From NCBI GenBank assembly GCA_947305045.1, contig CAMZCW010000011.1, positions 1-29,613 on the forward strand: a stretch of DNA of 29,613 nt. Direction: 5' to 3'. The position numbers and the translations under genes were made by a program. Position 1 is the stretch's first letter. Every line of letters starts with the position of its first letter. The notes under the pieces were generated by a model. That model did no database searches and was not told the origin of the DNA. It saw only the letters and a program-made list of their open reading frames with translations. Positions 1 through 8,421 of this stretch are shown piece after piece. Origin of the DNA: an uncultured Bacteroidales bacterium. GTDB taxonomy: Bacteria > Bacteroidota > Bacteroidia > Bacteroidales > UBA932.

Positions 1-889
1 GGTCGCTGTTGCGCTGCAGGAAAGCGCGCACGTTGTCCGTAGAAGCGAATTCGTCATACAGGGTGACAAATTCACTGTTCTGGGCAGCGACATCCTTGGG
101 AGAGGGCTTCACCTCATACACAACATAGTCGATGTCGCGGGAGGCCTTCTGGCGGAAGTTCTCCTTATGGGCGTCATAGAACTTCTGGATATCCGCCTGG
201 GACACAACCACAGAAGAATCCTGCGGGAAATAGCTGTTGGGAGACATCACAAAGCTCACCTCTGCAGTGGTATTGTTCTCCGCAATGGCGCGGCGGCTTT
301 CCACAGAATTTACATAGGAAGCGGCGTTGAACAGGCCCACATACTTCTCATTGAAGCGGTTGCTGCGAACGGCGTTCTGCAGGTAGTTGCGAAGCAGGAT
401 ACCGCGGCCGGATTCGTCCTCCTGGACATTCTCCATGAAGTCGCGTACGGCGGAAGCGGAGAAAGCACCGTTTTCGTCGTTGAAGATACCCATGCCGCTG
501 AGCACCGGGGAAACATTGTCACCCACAAACATATCGATTTGCTCCTGCTGGCCTACACGGATACCGGCATCCTCGATGGTAGGGATGACCAGGTAGCGGT
601 CCACCAGGTTGTTCCAGGCCATGTCGCGGGTTTGGCGCTGGGCCTGCTCGCTGGAAGCGGACTGGCCGGTGAGCATCTCACGCACATCCGAGAACTGCTT
701 TACCTCAGATTCGAAGTCCTGATAAGAAACGGATTTGCCATTGATTTTACCTACGTCGTACTTGGAAGAAGCAGACTGGACAGTCTGGATGATGTCCGAC
801 GGGTTTACAAGGAAGAGTAAAAGACCGAAGGCAATGATGAGCGAAGCACCAATGCCGAATTTTGTTCTGATGGTCTCAAGAGCTGCCAT
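1..889 (-). CDS. PpiD/SurA-like periplasmic peptidyl-prolyl isomerase, N-terminal part (runs off left edge)
   Basis: An open frame of 296 codons reads from ATG at 889 to the window edge without a stop. The protein starts MAALETIRTKFGIGASLIIA and has one membrane anchor at about residues 12-28, then a helical SurA_N-like region containing 'VGKINGKSVSYQDFESEV', 'RDMAWNNLVDRYLVIP' and 'VVVSQADIQKFYDAHKENFR'. This is the usual layout of Bacteroidetes PpiD-like foldases of about 700 residues: an inner-membrane anchor, an N-terminal chaperone domain, then parvulin domains. The parvulin domains would lie outside the window. It would act in the periplasm on outer-membrane protein folding. It lies downstream of lptC in the same direction after a 76-bp gap with its own promoter -7 element, so it may be transcribed separately. 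The family call is fairly safe; PpiD versus another SurA-like paralogue is not resolved. Confidence 0.8.
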   Translation of the reverse strand, partial: MAALETIRTKFGIGASLIIAFGLLLFLVNPSDIIQTVQSASSKYDVGKINGKSVSYQDFESEVKQFSDVREMLTGQSASSEQAQRQTRDMAWNNLVDRYLVIPTIEDAGIRVGQQEQIDMFVGDNVSPVLSGMGIFNDENGAFSASAVRDFMENVQEDESGRGILLRNYLQNAVRSNRFNEKYVGLFNAASYVNSVESRRAIAENNTTAEVSFVMSPNSYFPQDSSVVVSQADIQKFYDAHKENFRQKASRDIDYVVYEVKPSPKDVAAQNSEFVTLYDEFASTDNVRAFLQRNSD

Positions 890-935
890 TTTACGTATAT
901 TTTTTAATTTTTCTTCAATTTTTGCCTAAGGGCTG

Positions 936-943
936 CAAAAATA
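936..943 (-). promoter_or_regulatory. Candidate -7 promoter element for the PpiD-like gene
   Basis: On the minus strand this reads TATTTTTG, an exact match to the Bacteroidetes -7 consensus TAnnTTTG, 47 bp before the ATG at 889. No convincing TTTG -33 element lies 19-21 bp upstream; CAAA on the plus strand at 956-959 is too close. This is a motif match only. Confidence 0.4.
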
Positions 944-965
944 CGAATTTTCTTCCAAACAATCA

Positions 966-1592
966 CTATTTTTTTAGCATCGGCCCAATAAAATTCACCG
1001 AATCCACAACAACTTGCGTGCTGTCGTTGCCCAGAATAAACTCATTGTCGAAGGGATGCTTAAGGATGGCGTTACGGGCCATTTCGTCCGACCGCATGCC
1101 ATAACCCTGCATGGAACCTGAAGGAGAATACATGAGGATATAGCAGTCTGTCCAAATCTCATGCGCCTTGTTGTCCCAGTACAAGGTGTCCGTTTTCATG
1201 GTCTCCTTCTTGATGGCATTGTGCACAACCACATTGCCGTACGCCGACCATTTGTCACGGGTACCGTCCGGCGTTTTGTCATGCCGGGCCTTTTCCGCGT
1301 CGATAGTGGTTTCCAACAGTCCTTCCTCATTGTATCCGTACACATGGATGCCCTTCGGGAAAAGGTCGTACGACAAGGTGTCGTGCTCATAGACCTCCAT
1401 CCTGAGAGACTCCACGCGCATTTTCACCCGGCCGTTTTCCGACTGCACAAAGAACATGCTGTCCACCACCTGGATGGGAATTTTGTTCAAATCCAGTTTA
1501 TCTGCCTCCGATAAATTGGTCTTGCAGGAAAAAACGACGAAAGCAACCGCCGAAGCGGTTGCCGTCATCTGAAGTATGTTTCTGATAGTCAC
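966..1592 (-). CDS. lptC: LptC-like LPS export lipoprotein
   Basis: A 208-residue protein with an SPII signal peptide: hydrophobic residues 10-21, then the lipobox VVFSC with Cys23. The rest fits the LptC/YrbK family fold of repeated short beta-strands, for example 'VQSENGRVKMRVESLRMEVYE', 'DLFPKGIHVYGYNEEGLLETTIDAEKA' and 'WSAYGNVVVHNAIKKETMKTDTLYWD'. The last of these is the usual 'GNV.......L.TD.L.WD' pattern. LptC links the LptBFG ABC transporter to the periplasmic LPS bridge; in Bacteroidetes it is often a lipoprotein, as here. The start is GTG, and its first base directly follows the TAA of the upstream TPR gene (TAAGTG), so translation is probably coupled. The next in-frame ATG (codon 9) would shorten the signal peptide too much. 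Confidence 0.85.
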   Translation of the reverse strand: MTIRNILQMTATASAVAFVVFSCKTNLSEADKLDLNKIPIQVVDSMFFVQSENGRVKMRVESLRMEVYEHDTLSYDLFPKGIHVYGYNEEGLLETTIDAEKARHDKTPDGTRDKWSAYGNVVVHNAIKKETMKTDTLYWDNKAHEIWTDCYILMYSPSGSMQGYGMRSDEMARNAILKHPFDNEFILGNDSTQVVVDSVNFIGPMLKK

Positions 1593-2909
1593 TTACTGTA
1601 CACGAACGGTAGTGGTTGCAGTCATACCGCCGCAGGTAACAGTGTAGGACTGACCCTTGGTTACATCATACATGAAAGCCTCGGACGCCTCCGGATAGTA
1701 CCGGCTCACGCTGGCGATGGAAGAAGAAGCTTCGTCGGCAACGGAAGGATCTGCGGTGCGGGCCTTCTGGTAGTAGTCCGCAGCGGCCCAGTAGCGGGCC
1801 CATTTGTCCAGGGTGTCGCCGCAAGTAGCGGAAGCCCAGAGGTTACCCATGATCAGGTAGCCCTTACCGGCATAACCATAGTCCATTTCAATAGCCTTCT
1901 TAGCAGCCTCATAGGCCTTGCCGCGCATACCGTTCTTGTAGCAGAAGGCGGCCATCTCATAATAGTACTGAGCATCGGTGGCATCATCGGACTCGGGAGA
2001 GTTGATGGCCTCTTCCAGGTAACGGGCAGCATCTGCCACATTGCCACGGGCCGCGTTCAGACGATACAGACCAAAGGCGCTGCGGAAAGAAGGATCCAGC
2101 TTGTACATGGAAGTAACCGCATTGAGGTACAGGTCGTTGGAGGCGCAATCCTCTGCAGAGTTCATCAGCTTGACGATATTGCTCACCAGGGCCAGGTTGT
2201 TGGGGTCTGCCTCATAACGGGGGCCGAAGATGGCGATGAGGTTATCGCAGGAGGCCACCTTGCTGTCTGCAAAGATGCTCTCGATGGTGGCTTTCACCTT
2301 CTGGTTGTCTTCAATCTCCGCGTCACTCTTGGCAGAAGCACTCTCTACGTCGGCGGTCACTTTGTCGTACATGGCAATGACATCGTCCGCGGTGAGCTGA
2401 TTCTCACGGTACAAGGTGATGGAAGCCTGCAGCAGGTTGACCAGCAGGGGACCGTTGGACTTGGGACCCAGCTCATCCACAATGGCACCCACGTTCTTGT
2501 AGATATATTCCGCGTTGGCGCTACGGTAGTTGATCATGTACTGGGCCTTGTTGTTCATGATGTCCAGTTTCTTTTTGGGATAGGTGGCCATACGCTGGTC
2601 CTGCAGGGTGAGGATGGTGTCCACAATGGCTTCACGGGCAGCGGCGTCCTTGGTCTTGTTATACAGACGGGTCATGAGCGTGGTACCGTGCACGAACATA
2701 TTCTGCGAAGCGGTAGCAGGGCAGAGCGAATAAGCCTTGCGCCAGTTGGGCAGGGCGGAATCATAATTCTTCTGTTTGTAATACTCCTGGTAGTAGGAGA
2801 GGTACTTGATGCACTCTGCACTGTCTGCACCGTATTTACCCTGGGCAGAAAGTTTCTGCCCGGCAAATACAGACATAACTGCAAGGAAAATGAGTGTGAT
2901 TTTTTTCAT
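1593..2909 (-). CDS. Exported tetratricopeptide-repeat protein
   Basis: A 438-residue protein with a Sec signal peptide ending near 'KLSAQ' (residues 1-22). It contains TPR-like helical pairs: 'YYQEYYKQKNYDSALPNWRKAYSLCP' near the N-terminus and 'DAQYYYEMAAFCYKNGMRGKAYEAAKKAIEMDYGYAGKGYLIMGNLW' near residue 320. Two further repeats in the C-terminal half include 'WARYWAAADYYQKARTADP'. TPR proteins are scaffolds; no catalytic motif is visible. It sits between an outer-membrane barrel gene (44-bp gap) and lptC (directly abutting stop/start), so a role in envelope assembly or LPS export is inferred from position only. The last 20 residues resemble a short beta-hairpin rather than TPR. Exact function unknown. 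Confidence 0.75.
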   Translation of the reverse strand: MKKITLIFLAVMSVFAGQKLSAQGKYGADSAECIKYLSYYQEYYKQKNYDSALPNWRKAYSLCPATASQNMFVHGTTLMTRLYNKTKDAAAREAIVDTILTLQDQRMATYPKKKLDIMNNKAQYMINYRSANAEYIYKNVGAIVDELGPKSNGPLLVNLLQASITLYRENQLTADDVIAMYDKVTADVESASAKSDAEIEDNQKVKATIESIFADSKVASCDNLIAIFGPRYEADPNNLALVSNIVKLMNSAEDCASNDLYLNAVTSMYKLDPSFRSAFGLYRLNAARGNVADAARYLEEAINSPESDDATDAQYYYEMAAFCYKNGMRGKAYEAAKKAIEMDYGYAGKGYLIMGNLWASATCGDTLDKWARYWAAADYYQKARTADPSVADEASSSIASVSRYYPEASEAFMYDVTKGQSYTVTCGGMTATTTVRVQ

Positions 2910-2954
2910 AACATCTGTATTTTAAATTATTTTATTCAATTTTTATACCACCGT

Positions 2955-4247
2955 TTATTCGTACGACCGCTTCTGGAACCAGATATCAAAGATATTGATA
3001 CCCACGTTAAAACCAAAATAGGTCTCTTTAACCTGGGACGACGAGAGGCCTCTGCGTCCAAAATCCAAGCCCACCGTAATACCGTTGTACCAGCGGAAAA
3101 CGGGGATGGTCATACCCAGGGTAATTCCCACGGCATTCACATGCTCACCTCCTACCGTATAATAGGACTGGTCAAAGTAAGCACCGGCCCGATACGTGCA
3201 CCGCCGCATGAAGTAGCGGATGTCGTTCCGGTTGGGCGTAAATGCAAAACCGGCCCGGATGGCTTGTCCCACGGACGGGGCAAAAGCAACCTCTCCCACA
3301 TTGGCGAAGCCCCGCACCAGATCCATGCCGCTGCGGCTCCAGTCCGTGCGCGTATAGTCCACCTCGATAAGCAGTTTGTCCGTATTGCGGTAGCTGATGC
3401 CCACACCCAGTTCATCGCCCATATACAGTCCTTTGTCTCCCAACTGGGATGTAGTACTGACACGATCATAGGCACCGCGTTCCTCATAGTGCATGGTATG
3501 GCCGTTAATCTTGGTGGAGAACTTGTAGGTGGCACCGAAGGTAAGGGCATGACCGGTAGTGAGCGGCTGCTCGTACTGGATACCCAGTTTGGCCGTAAAA
3601 TTGTTCACTTGCAGGGAGTCTCCGGAGGCAATGTCCCGGAAGGACTCCACGTCATAGTCCACGGTAGCCTGCTTGTTAATGTTACCAAAGCAGTAATTGA
3701 CCTGTGCGCCTATGGAAAGCCGGTTCCAGAAAGTACCCGCAAAAGCGGCAAATACCTGATAGATACCGCCGTTTCCCTGAGAGGTAAAAGTCCGGTATTG
3801 GGCGTCCGGATCCATCTCTGCATAGACAATCTTGTAGCCTACATCGCTGATGGGAGTAATGCCCACCATGGCGGCAGTATGCTTCCACAAAGGGAACGAC
3901 ATCACAAAATCGTCAATGTTGAACGTGGTATTGAGGGTCCTTTTGTTTCCTTCACGGAACAGGGATATGCGACCGCCCAGGCCAAAATCCGCCATAAAGG
4001 AAAGGGAATCCCTGGCGGTCATCGAGGCCGGATTCAGGATATTGATATAGCGGTTGTTACGGGCTGCAATACCTACGCCGCCCATACTGCGGTTCCAGGC
4101 CGTACCGGGCTGGTGCAGCTGGCCTATACCAAAGATAGAGTACGGCGAAAAACCACTGTACGTACCATCTGTCTGGGCCATCAGCGTCCAGCCGGTAAAA
4201 AGCAGGAACAGCGTTACCGCAACCCTATGAATGAAGCTTCTGAACAT
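2955..4247 (-). CDS. Outer-membrane beta-barrel protein (FadL/OmpP1-like)
   Basis: A 430-residue protein with a signal peptide cut near 'TLMAQ' (residue 25). It has alternating beta-strand segments throughout and a motif typical of FadL/PorV-type barrels near the N-terminus: 'MGGVGIAARNNRYINILNPAS'. Later strands such as 'GHALTFGATYKFSTKING' and 'VGISYRNTDKLLIEVDYTRTDW' resemble those of Bacteroidetes proteins annotated as outer-membrane protein or OmpP1/FadL. The substrate is unknown. The start codon lies within the end of coaX (23-bp overlap), indicating translational coupling. The association with TPR and LptC genes suggests the envelope, but a direct role in LPS transport is speculation. 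Confidence 0.75.
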   Translation of the reverse strand: MFRSFIHRVAVTLFLLFTGWTLMAQTDGTYSGFSPYSIFGIGQLHQPGTAWNRSMGGVGIAARNNRYINILNPASMTARDSLSFMADFGLGGRISLFREGNKRTLNTTFNIDDFVMSFPLWKHTAAMVGITPISDVGYKIVYAEMDPDAQYRTFTSQGNGGIYQVFAAFAGTFWNRLSIGAQVNYCFGNINKQATVDYDVESFRDIASGDSLQVNNFTAKLGIQYEQPLTTGHALTFGATYKFSTKINGHTMHYEERGAYDRVSTTSQLGDKGLYMGDELGVGISYRNTDKLLIEVDYTRTDWSRSGMDLVRGFANVGEVAFAPSVGQAIRAGFAFTPNRNDIRYFMRRCTYRAGAYFDQSYYTVGGEHVNAVGITLGMTIPVFRWYNGITVGLDFGRRGLSSSQVKETYFGFNVGINIFDIWFQKRSYE

Positions 4248-4953
4248 ATTCGTCCGCTATTAAAGCCATGCCCATGAGGACAAGGTTACAAATTGCAAAG
4301 ATGGAACTTTTCATCCGTTTTGCAAAATAATTCGCATCGCCACCCGTAAACACCACAATGTTATCCGGGTATAAATTCAGGTAGCCGTCTATTTCAAAAA
4401 CAATGCCTGAAATAACACCACTGGCGATAGAGGCCGTTTCTGAAAGGCCCACAGCCTCCGGATTCTGCGGCATATCCACCAGCGGAAGGGAGCGGGAATA
4501 CCGGTTGAGCGCCTTGAACCGTGTCCGGCAACCCAGGGAAATGTTTCCGCCCAGATACATGCCGTCCTCCCCGGTAAAATCTACGGAAAGGGTGGTTCCA
4601 AAATCCACGATGGTGCACCCACGGCCCTTGAACAGGTACCGGGCGGCCAGAATGGAAGCGGCACGGTCATAGGAAATATACGACGGCAGGCCATGCGCTA
4701 CCAAAAATTCCTTGTTGCTGCTGTCCAGGATAAGCAGATAGGTGCACTCTTCCCTGAGTACGGCGGCATCGGCTTCCGAAACAACATACACGGAAGAGAG
4801 CAGCAGCACCTCCGGTTTTTCCCGCCGGGTGAGCGAGAGAATGAAGTCCATGAACTTCTCTCCCTGGTAACGGAAGGTTTTCCCAAGGGTCATCCTTTCC
4901 GACCAAGCTGCCTTAAGCGCTGTATTACCTATTTCTACCAACAGATTAGACAT
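4225..4953 (-). CDS. coaX: Type III pantothenate kinase
   Basis: CoaX phosphorylates pantothenate in the first step of coenzyme A synthesis in the cytosol. The ASKHA-fold signatures are visible: the N-terminal phosphate-1 loop 'LLVEIGNTALK', the region 'YISYDRAASILAARYLF' (family form G.DR..N..AA), the phosphate-2 strand 'CTIVDFGTTLSVDF', 'YLGGNISLG' (family GG.I.PG) and the C-terminal adenosine motif 'VVFTGGDANYF'. Length (242 residues) matches the family. The chosen start is the ATG at 4953, 18 bp after the mfd stop; an in-frame ATG at 4962 would add three residues. The first loop has Glu (GAA) where the family normally has Asp in D.GNT, and Ser replaces Gly before Tyr-Asp-Arg. The gene overlaps the following outer-membrane gene by 23 bp. 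Confidence 0.88.
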   Translation of the reverse strand: MSNLLVEIGNTALKAAWSERMTLGKTFRYQGEKFMDFILSLTRREKPEVLLLSSVYVVSEADAAVLREECTYLLILDSSNKEFLVAHGLPSYISYDRAASILAARYLFKGRGCTIVDFGTTLSVDFTGEDGMYLGGNISLGCRTRFKALNRYSRSLPLVDMPQNPEAVGLSETASIASGVISGIVFEIDGYLNLYPDNIVVFTGGDANYFAKRMKSSIFAICNLVLMGMALIADEYVQKLHS

Positions 4954-4971
4954 AGCCTGCAAATTTAGCGA

Positions 4972-7900
4972 TTATTGCAGTTTTTTCAAAATAGAATAGG
5001 CCTTCTCCAGCGAATCTACACCGCGGGAAACGGTCCGGAGTCTTCCGCCGTCCTGGTTGAACTTGTACTGGGCAGGGTTCTCGTTCACCCGGCCCAACAC
5101 GGTTTCAAACACCTTGGACTGGTAATAACCGCCCATGGGATTGCTCACAAAGAACATGATTTGCATGCCGTTTTTGACGATGACTTTCTCAAAACCCAAC
5201 TTTTGACCCAAATTCCTGATTTTCACTACATACAGCAGGTTCTCCACCTCCTGCGGCAGCGGCCCGAAGCGGTCTGCCACCTGGCCACCCAGCCTGTCGA
5301 TTTCCCGCTCATCCGTCATGGCATCCAGCATTTTGTACAGACGAATCTTTTCTGCCGTAATGTCAATATAATCGTCCGGAATAAAGGCGGGTTTGTCTGT
5401 TTCGATGGTGCAGTCGTCCACGTATTTTTCCTGCGAGGAACGCGTAGTGAAACCGGTTTCCATCCCCAGTTCTTCCATGGCTTCCGACAGAATCTTCTGA
5501 TAGGTTTCGTAACCCATGTCGGAAATGAAGCCGCTTTGTTCCGCACCCAGGAGGTTGCCGGCGCCGCGGATATCCAGATCCTGCATGGCAATGTTGAAGC
5601 CGCTGCCCAGGTCGCTGAACTCCTCGATGGCCTTCAGCCGCCTCCGGGCATCGTCGGAAAGGCCTGCGAGCGGCGGTATGATCAGATAGCAGAAGGCTTT
5701 TTTGTTGGAACGGCCCACACGGCCGCGCAACTGGTGCAGGTCGCTCAATCCAATGTTCTGCGCCTGGTTGATGATGATGGTATTGGCGTTGGGGATGTCC
5801 AGGCCGTTTTCCACGATGGTGGTGCAGAGCAGGAGGTCATAATCGCCCCGCATAAAGGATAACATCCTGTCTTCCAGATCTTTGGATTCCATCTGGCCGT
5901 GCGCCACGCAAATTTTCATATCCGGCACCAGGCGGTGAAGGATGTCCGCAATGGCGGGGAGTTCCTCCACCCGGTTGTGCAGGAAAAACACCTGCCCGCC
6001 GCGATTGAGCTCGTAGTTGATGATGTTCTTGACTTCGTCCTCGTTAAAGAGGATAATTTCCGTCTGGATGGGAATGCGGTTGGGCGGCGGGGTCTGGATG
6101 ATGGACAGGTCGCGGGCGCCCAGCAGCGAAAACTGCAGCGTACGCGGAATGGGCGTTGCCGTAAGCGTGAGGGTATCCACCGTATGCTTGAGCTGGCGCA
6201 GTTTTTCCTTGGCACTTACACCAAACTTCTGTTCTTCGTCAATAATCAGGAGCCCAAGATCCTTGAATTCGAAACTGTCGGAAATAATTTTATGCGTACC
6301 AATCAAAATGTCTATCTTCCCTTCCTTCAAGCGTTTTTTGATGTCCGATATTTGTTTGGTGCTGCGCAGGCGGCTCACATATTCCACCGTGCACGGCAAG
6401 TTCGCGAGGCGGGCCTTGAAGGTCTCGAAATGCTGAAGCGAAAGGATGGTGGTAGGCACCAGCACCGCCACCTGTTTGGAATCTGCAGCGGCCTTGAACG
6501 CGGCCCGGATGGCAATTTCCGTCTTTCCAAAGCCTACATCGCCACAAACCAGCCGGTCCATGGGACAGGTATCTTCCATATCCTCCTTCACGGCTTTGGT
6601 AGCACGCTCCTGATCCGGGGTATCCTCGTACATAAAGGACGATTCCAACTCCTCCTGCAGGTAAGTGTCCGGCGAAAAAGCGAAGCCCCTGGAAGCGCGG
6701 CGCCTGGCATAAAGCTGGATGAGTTCCTTGGCGATGTCCTTTACGCGGGACTTGGCCGCCTGCTTGAGGTTGACCCAGGTCTTGGAGCCCAGTTTATTGA
6801 CGCGCGGCGGTTCCCCTTCCTTGGAACGGAAACGGGAAATTTTATGCAGCGAATGCACCGATACAAACACCACGTCGCCTCCGCTATAGAGCAGTTTTAC
6901 CACCTCGTGTATGCGGTCTTTATCGTCCTTCATTTTGACAAGGCCGCCAAAAACACCCACGCCATGGTCTATGTGCACCACAAAATCACCTATATTGAAG
7001 GCGCTGAGGTCGTTCATGGTGAGCTGTTCGCTCTTTTCCACCGTCCGCCGCATGCGCACGCGGTGGAAGCGGTCAAAAATCTCGTGGTCCGTATAAATGC
7101 ATATCCGGTCCTCGTTGTCGATAAAGCCGCTGTGCAGGTTTTTGCCTTTCACGAATTCCGGAAGCAGGGCATGTTCTTCCTGCAGCATAATGGAGCGCAG
7201 ACGTTCCAGCTGGCTTTCCTTCTCCCCTACGATATATACCTTAAAACTACCCTCCAGGCGGGAGCGGATATCTCCCATGAGCAGCTCAAAGTTCTTGTTG
7301 AACACCGGCTGCGGGGAAATGTTAAACTGTACCTTTTCCACCTCCTGCTGCTGCAACGGAATATCCAGGTACACATGCCTGAAGGACAGCATCGACCCAA
7401 AAAAGCCTCTTTCTTTATACATGTCCGACGAATCCAGCCAGACAAGGGTGCCTGTGGGCAGCAGGTCCGTCAGGCTCTCCCCTTCTTCCGTCTCGCGGGC
7501 GGCGATGTCCGGGTAAATATCGGCCCGGGAAATGCGGTCGATGGAAAGCTGTGTATTACAGTCAAAGGTGTGAATCTTTTCTACCTCGTCGCCAAAAAAA
7601 CTCAGGCGGTAAGGCTTGTCGGAGGAATAGGAAAAAATGTCGATGACAGCGCCGCGAAGGGCGAACTGGCCCGGGGCCGATACAAAGTCCACCTTCTCAA
7701 AGCCTTCTTCCTGGAGGCGCAGCCGGATGCTGTCGTAGGGAATTTCCTGCCCTTCCTTTATACTGAAAAGGGCGTTTTGCAGTTTTTGGGCGCTGGGCAC
7801 CTTTTCTTCCACCGCCTCCGGATAAGTGACCACGAAAAGTCTTTCGGGGGCCTTCCAATTCAGTATTTTTCCGATAGCCGCCGTACGCTGCACGCCCAGG

Positions 7901-8163
7901 GACGATTTGTAATTGCTGCGCTCAACGCTTTTTCCCATTTCCGGCAGAAAGAACACGCAGTCCCCTTCTACCATATTATATAGGTCTGCCGCGCAATACT
8001 CCGCCGATTCGCGGGTGGGGAGCATAATAAAGTGCACGCCTTCCTGCGCCACCTGGGACAACACCATCCACCGGGCCGACAAGAAGAGCCCGCCGCAAAA
8101 GACTTCTTCCTTTTCTTGAAGCTGTTTTTGCAGCAGTGCCGTTGATTTTTGACTTATCAACAT
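4972..8163 (-). CDS. mfd: Transcription-repair coupling factor Mfd
   Basis: Mfd removes RNA polymerase stalled at DNA lesions and recruits UvrA. All main modules are present (residues counted from ATG 8163, total 1063): the UvrB-like N-terminal module including 'APGQFALRGAVIDIFSY' (about 163-179), the RNA-polymerase interaction domain beginning 'GDFVVHIDHGVGVFGGL' (about 392), Walker A 'GDVGFGKTE' (about 541), the DEEQ box 'LLIIDEEQKFGV' (about 648), 'TLTATPIPRTL' (about 666), motif VI 'QLRGRVGRSNKK' (about 811) and the C-terminal TRCF domain. The frame stays open up to an ATG at 8250, but the extra 29 residues ('RVINRVMNRLST') are a translation of DnaA-box-like repeats and look unlike Mfd, so the ATG at 8163 is preferred. 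It heads a leftward run with coaX 18 bp downstream. Confidence 0.95.
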   Translation of the reverse strand: MLISQKSTALLQKQLQEKEEVFCGGLFLSARWMVLSQVAQEGVHFIMLPTRESAEYCAADLYNMVEGDCVFFLPEMGKSVERSNYKSSLGVQRTAAIGKILNWKAPERLFVVTYPEAVEEKVPSAQKLQNALFSIKEGQEIPYDSIRLRLQEEGFEKVDFVSAPGQFALRGAVIDIFSYSSDKPYRLSFFGDEVEKIHTFDCNTQLSIDRISRADIYPDIAARETEEGESLTDLLPTGTLVWLDSSDMYKERGFFGSMLSFRHVYLDIPLQQQEVEKVQFNISPQPVFNKNFELLMGDIRSRLEGSFKVYIVGEKESQLERLRSIMLQEEHALLPEFVKGKNLHSGFIDNEDRICIYTDHEIFDRFHRVRMRRTVEKSEQLTMNDLSAFNIGDFVVHIDHGVGVFGGLVKMKDDKDRIHEVVKLLYSGGDVVFVSVHSLHKISRFRSKEGEPPRVNKLGSKTWVNLKQAAKSRVKDIAKELIQLYARRRASRGFAFSPDTYLQEELESSFMYEDTPDQERATKAVKEDMEDTCPMDRLVCGDVGFGKTEIAIRAAFKAAADSKQVAVLVPTTILSLQHFETFKARLANLPCTVEYVSRLRSTKQISDIKKRLKEGKIDILIGTHKIISDSFEFKDLGLLIIDEEQKFGVSAKEKLRQLKHTVDTLTLTATPIPRTLQFSLLGARDLSIIQTPPPNRIPIQTEIILFNEDEVKNIINYELNRGGQVFFLHNRVEELPAIADILHRLVPDMKICVAHGQMESKDLEDRMLSFMRGDYDLLLCTTIVENGLDIPNANTIIINQAQNIGLSDLHQLRGRVGRSNKKAFCYLIIPPLAGLSDDARRRLKAIEEFSDLGSGFNIAMQDLDIRGAGNLLGAEQSGFISDMGYETYQKILSEAMEELGMETGFTTRSSQEKYVDDCTIETDKPAFIPDDYIDITAEKIRLYKMLDAMTDEREIDRLGGQVADRFGPLPQEVENLLYVVKIRNLGQKLGFEKVIVKNGMQIMFFVSNPMGGYYQSKVFETVLGRVNENPAQYKFNQDGGRLRTVSRGVDSLEKAYSILKKLQ

Positions 8164-8400
8164 TCCCTTGGTTTTGGCTGTTGATAACCTGTTCATAACC
8201 CTGTTGATAACCCTCCCGGCTTTTGTGGGTAATATTTCCGCACCGGCCATTCACCGGCCATCCACACGATATCAGCAGGTTTTCAACAATTTATTTTATA
8301 CTCAATATATTGATTTTTAATGGCTTATAGATAGTTTTCAACATATTGACAAGCACATTAAAAACAACAATTCTTAAAAATAAAAACTATATTTGTATTT
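8154..8400. other. Candidate replication origin: DnaA-box-like cluster plus AT-rich stretch
   Basis: The divergent gap between mfd and ruvB holds exact TTATCAACA 9-mers at 8154-8162 (plus), 8179-8187 (minus) and 8202-8210 (minus). TTATGAACA lies at 8190-8198 (minus), TTACCCACA at 8224-8232 (minus), and TTTTCAACA at 8280-8288 and 8335-8343 (both plus). A weaker CCATCCACA is at 8258-8266. The three minus-strand boxes at 8179-8210 sit 11-12 bp apart, as in many bacterial origins. Next to them, about 8289-8400 is strongly AT-rich, as expected for an unwinding element. Flanking genes point outward on both sides. No dnaA gene is in the window, which is not unusual for this phylum. This is a motif-based inference. 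Confidence 0.5.
8388..8395 (+). promoter_or_regulatory. Candidate -7 promoter element for ruvB
   Basis: TATATTTG is an exact match to TAnnTTTG, 26 bp before the ruvB ATG, which would give a leader of about 20 nt. A TTG at 8346-8348 is too far upstream to serve as a -33 element, so only half of the promoter is supported. Confidence 0.45.
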
Positions 8401-8421
8401 GAATTGATTGAATCTTGAGCC

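Noticed and set aside
2688..4277. A 529-codon open frame on the plus strand opposite the TPR and barrel genes
   Set aside because: It spans two real genes and their gap, has no signal peptide or recognisable domain, and reads as an antisense shadow.
5899..7983. A 694-codon open frame on the plus strand opposite mfd
   Set aside because: Antisense shadow of a complete Mfd with conserved helicase motifs; the translated sequence resembles no protein family.
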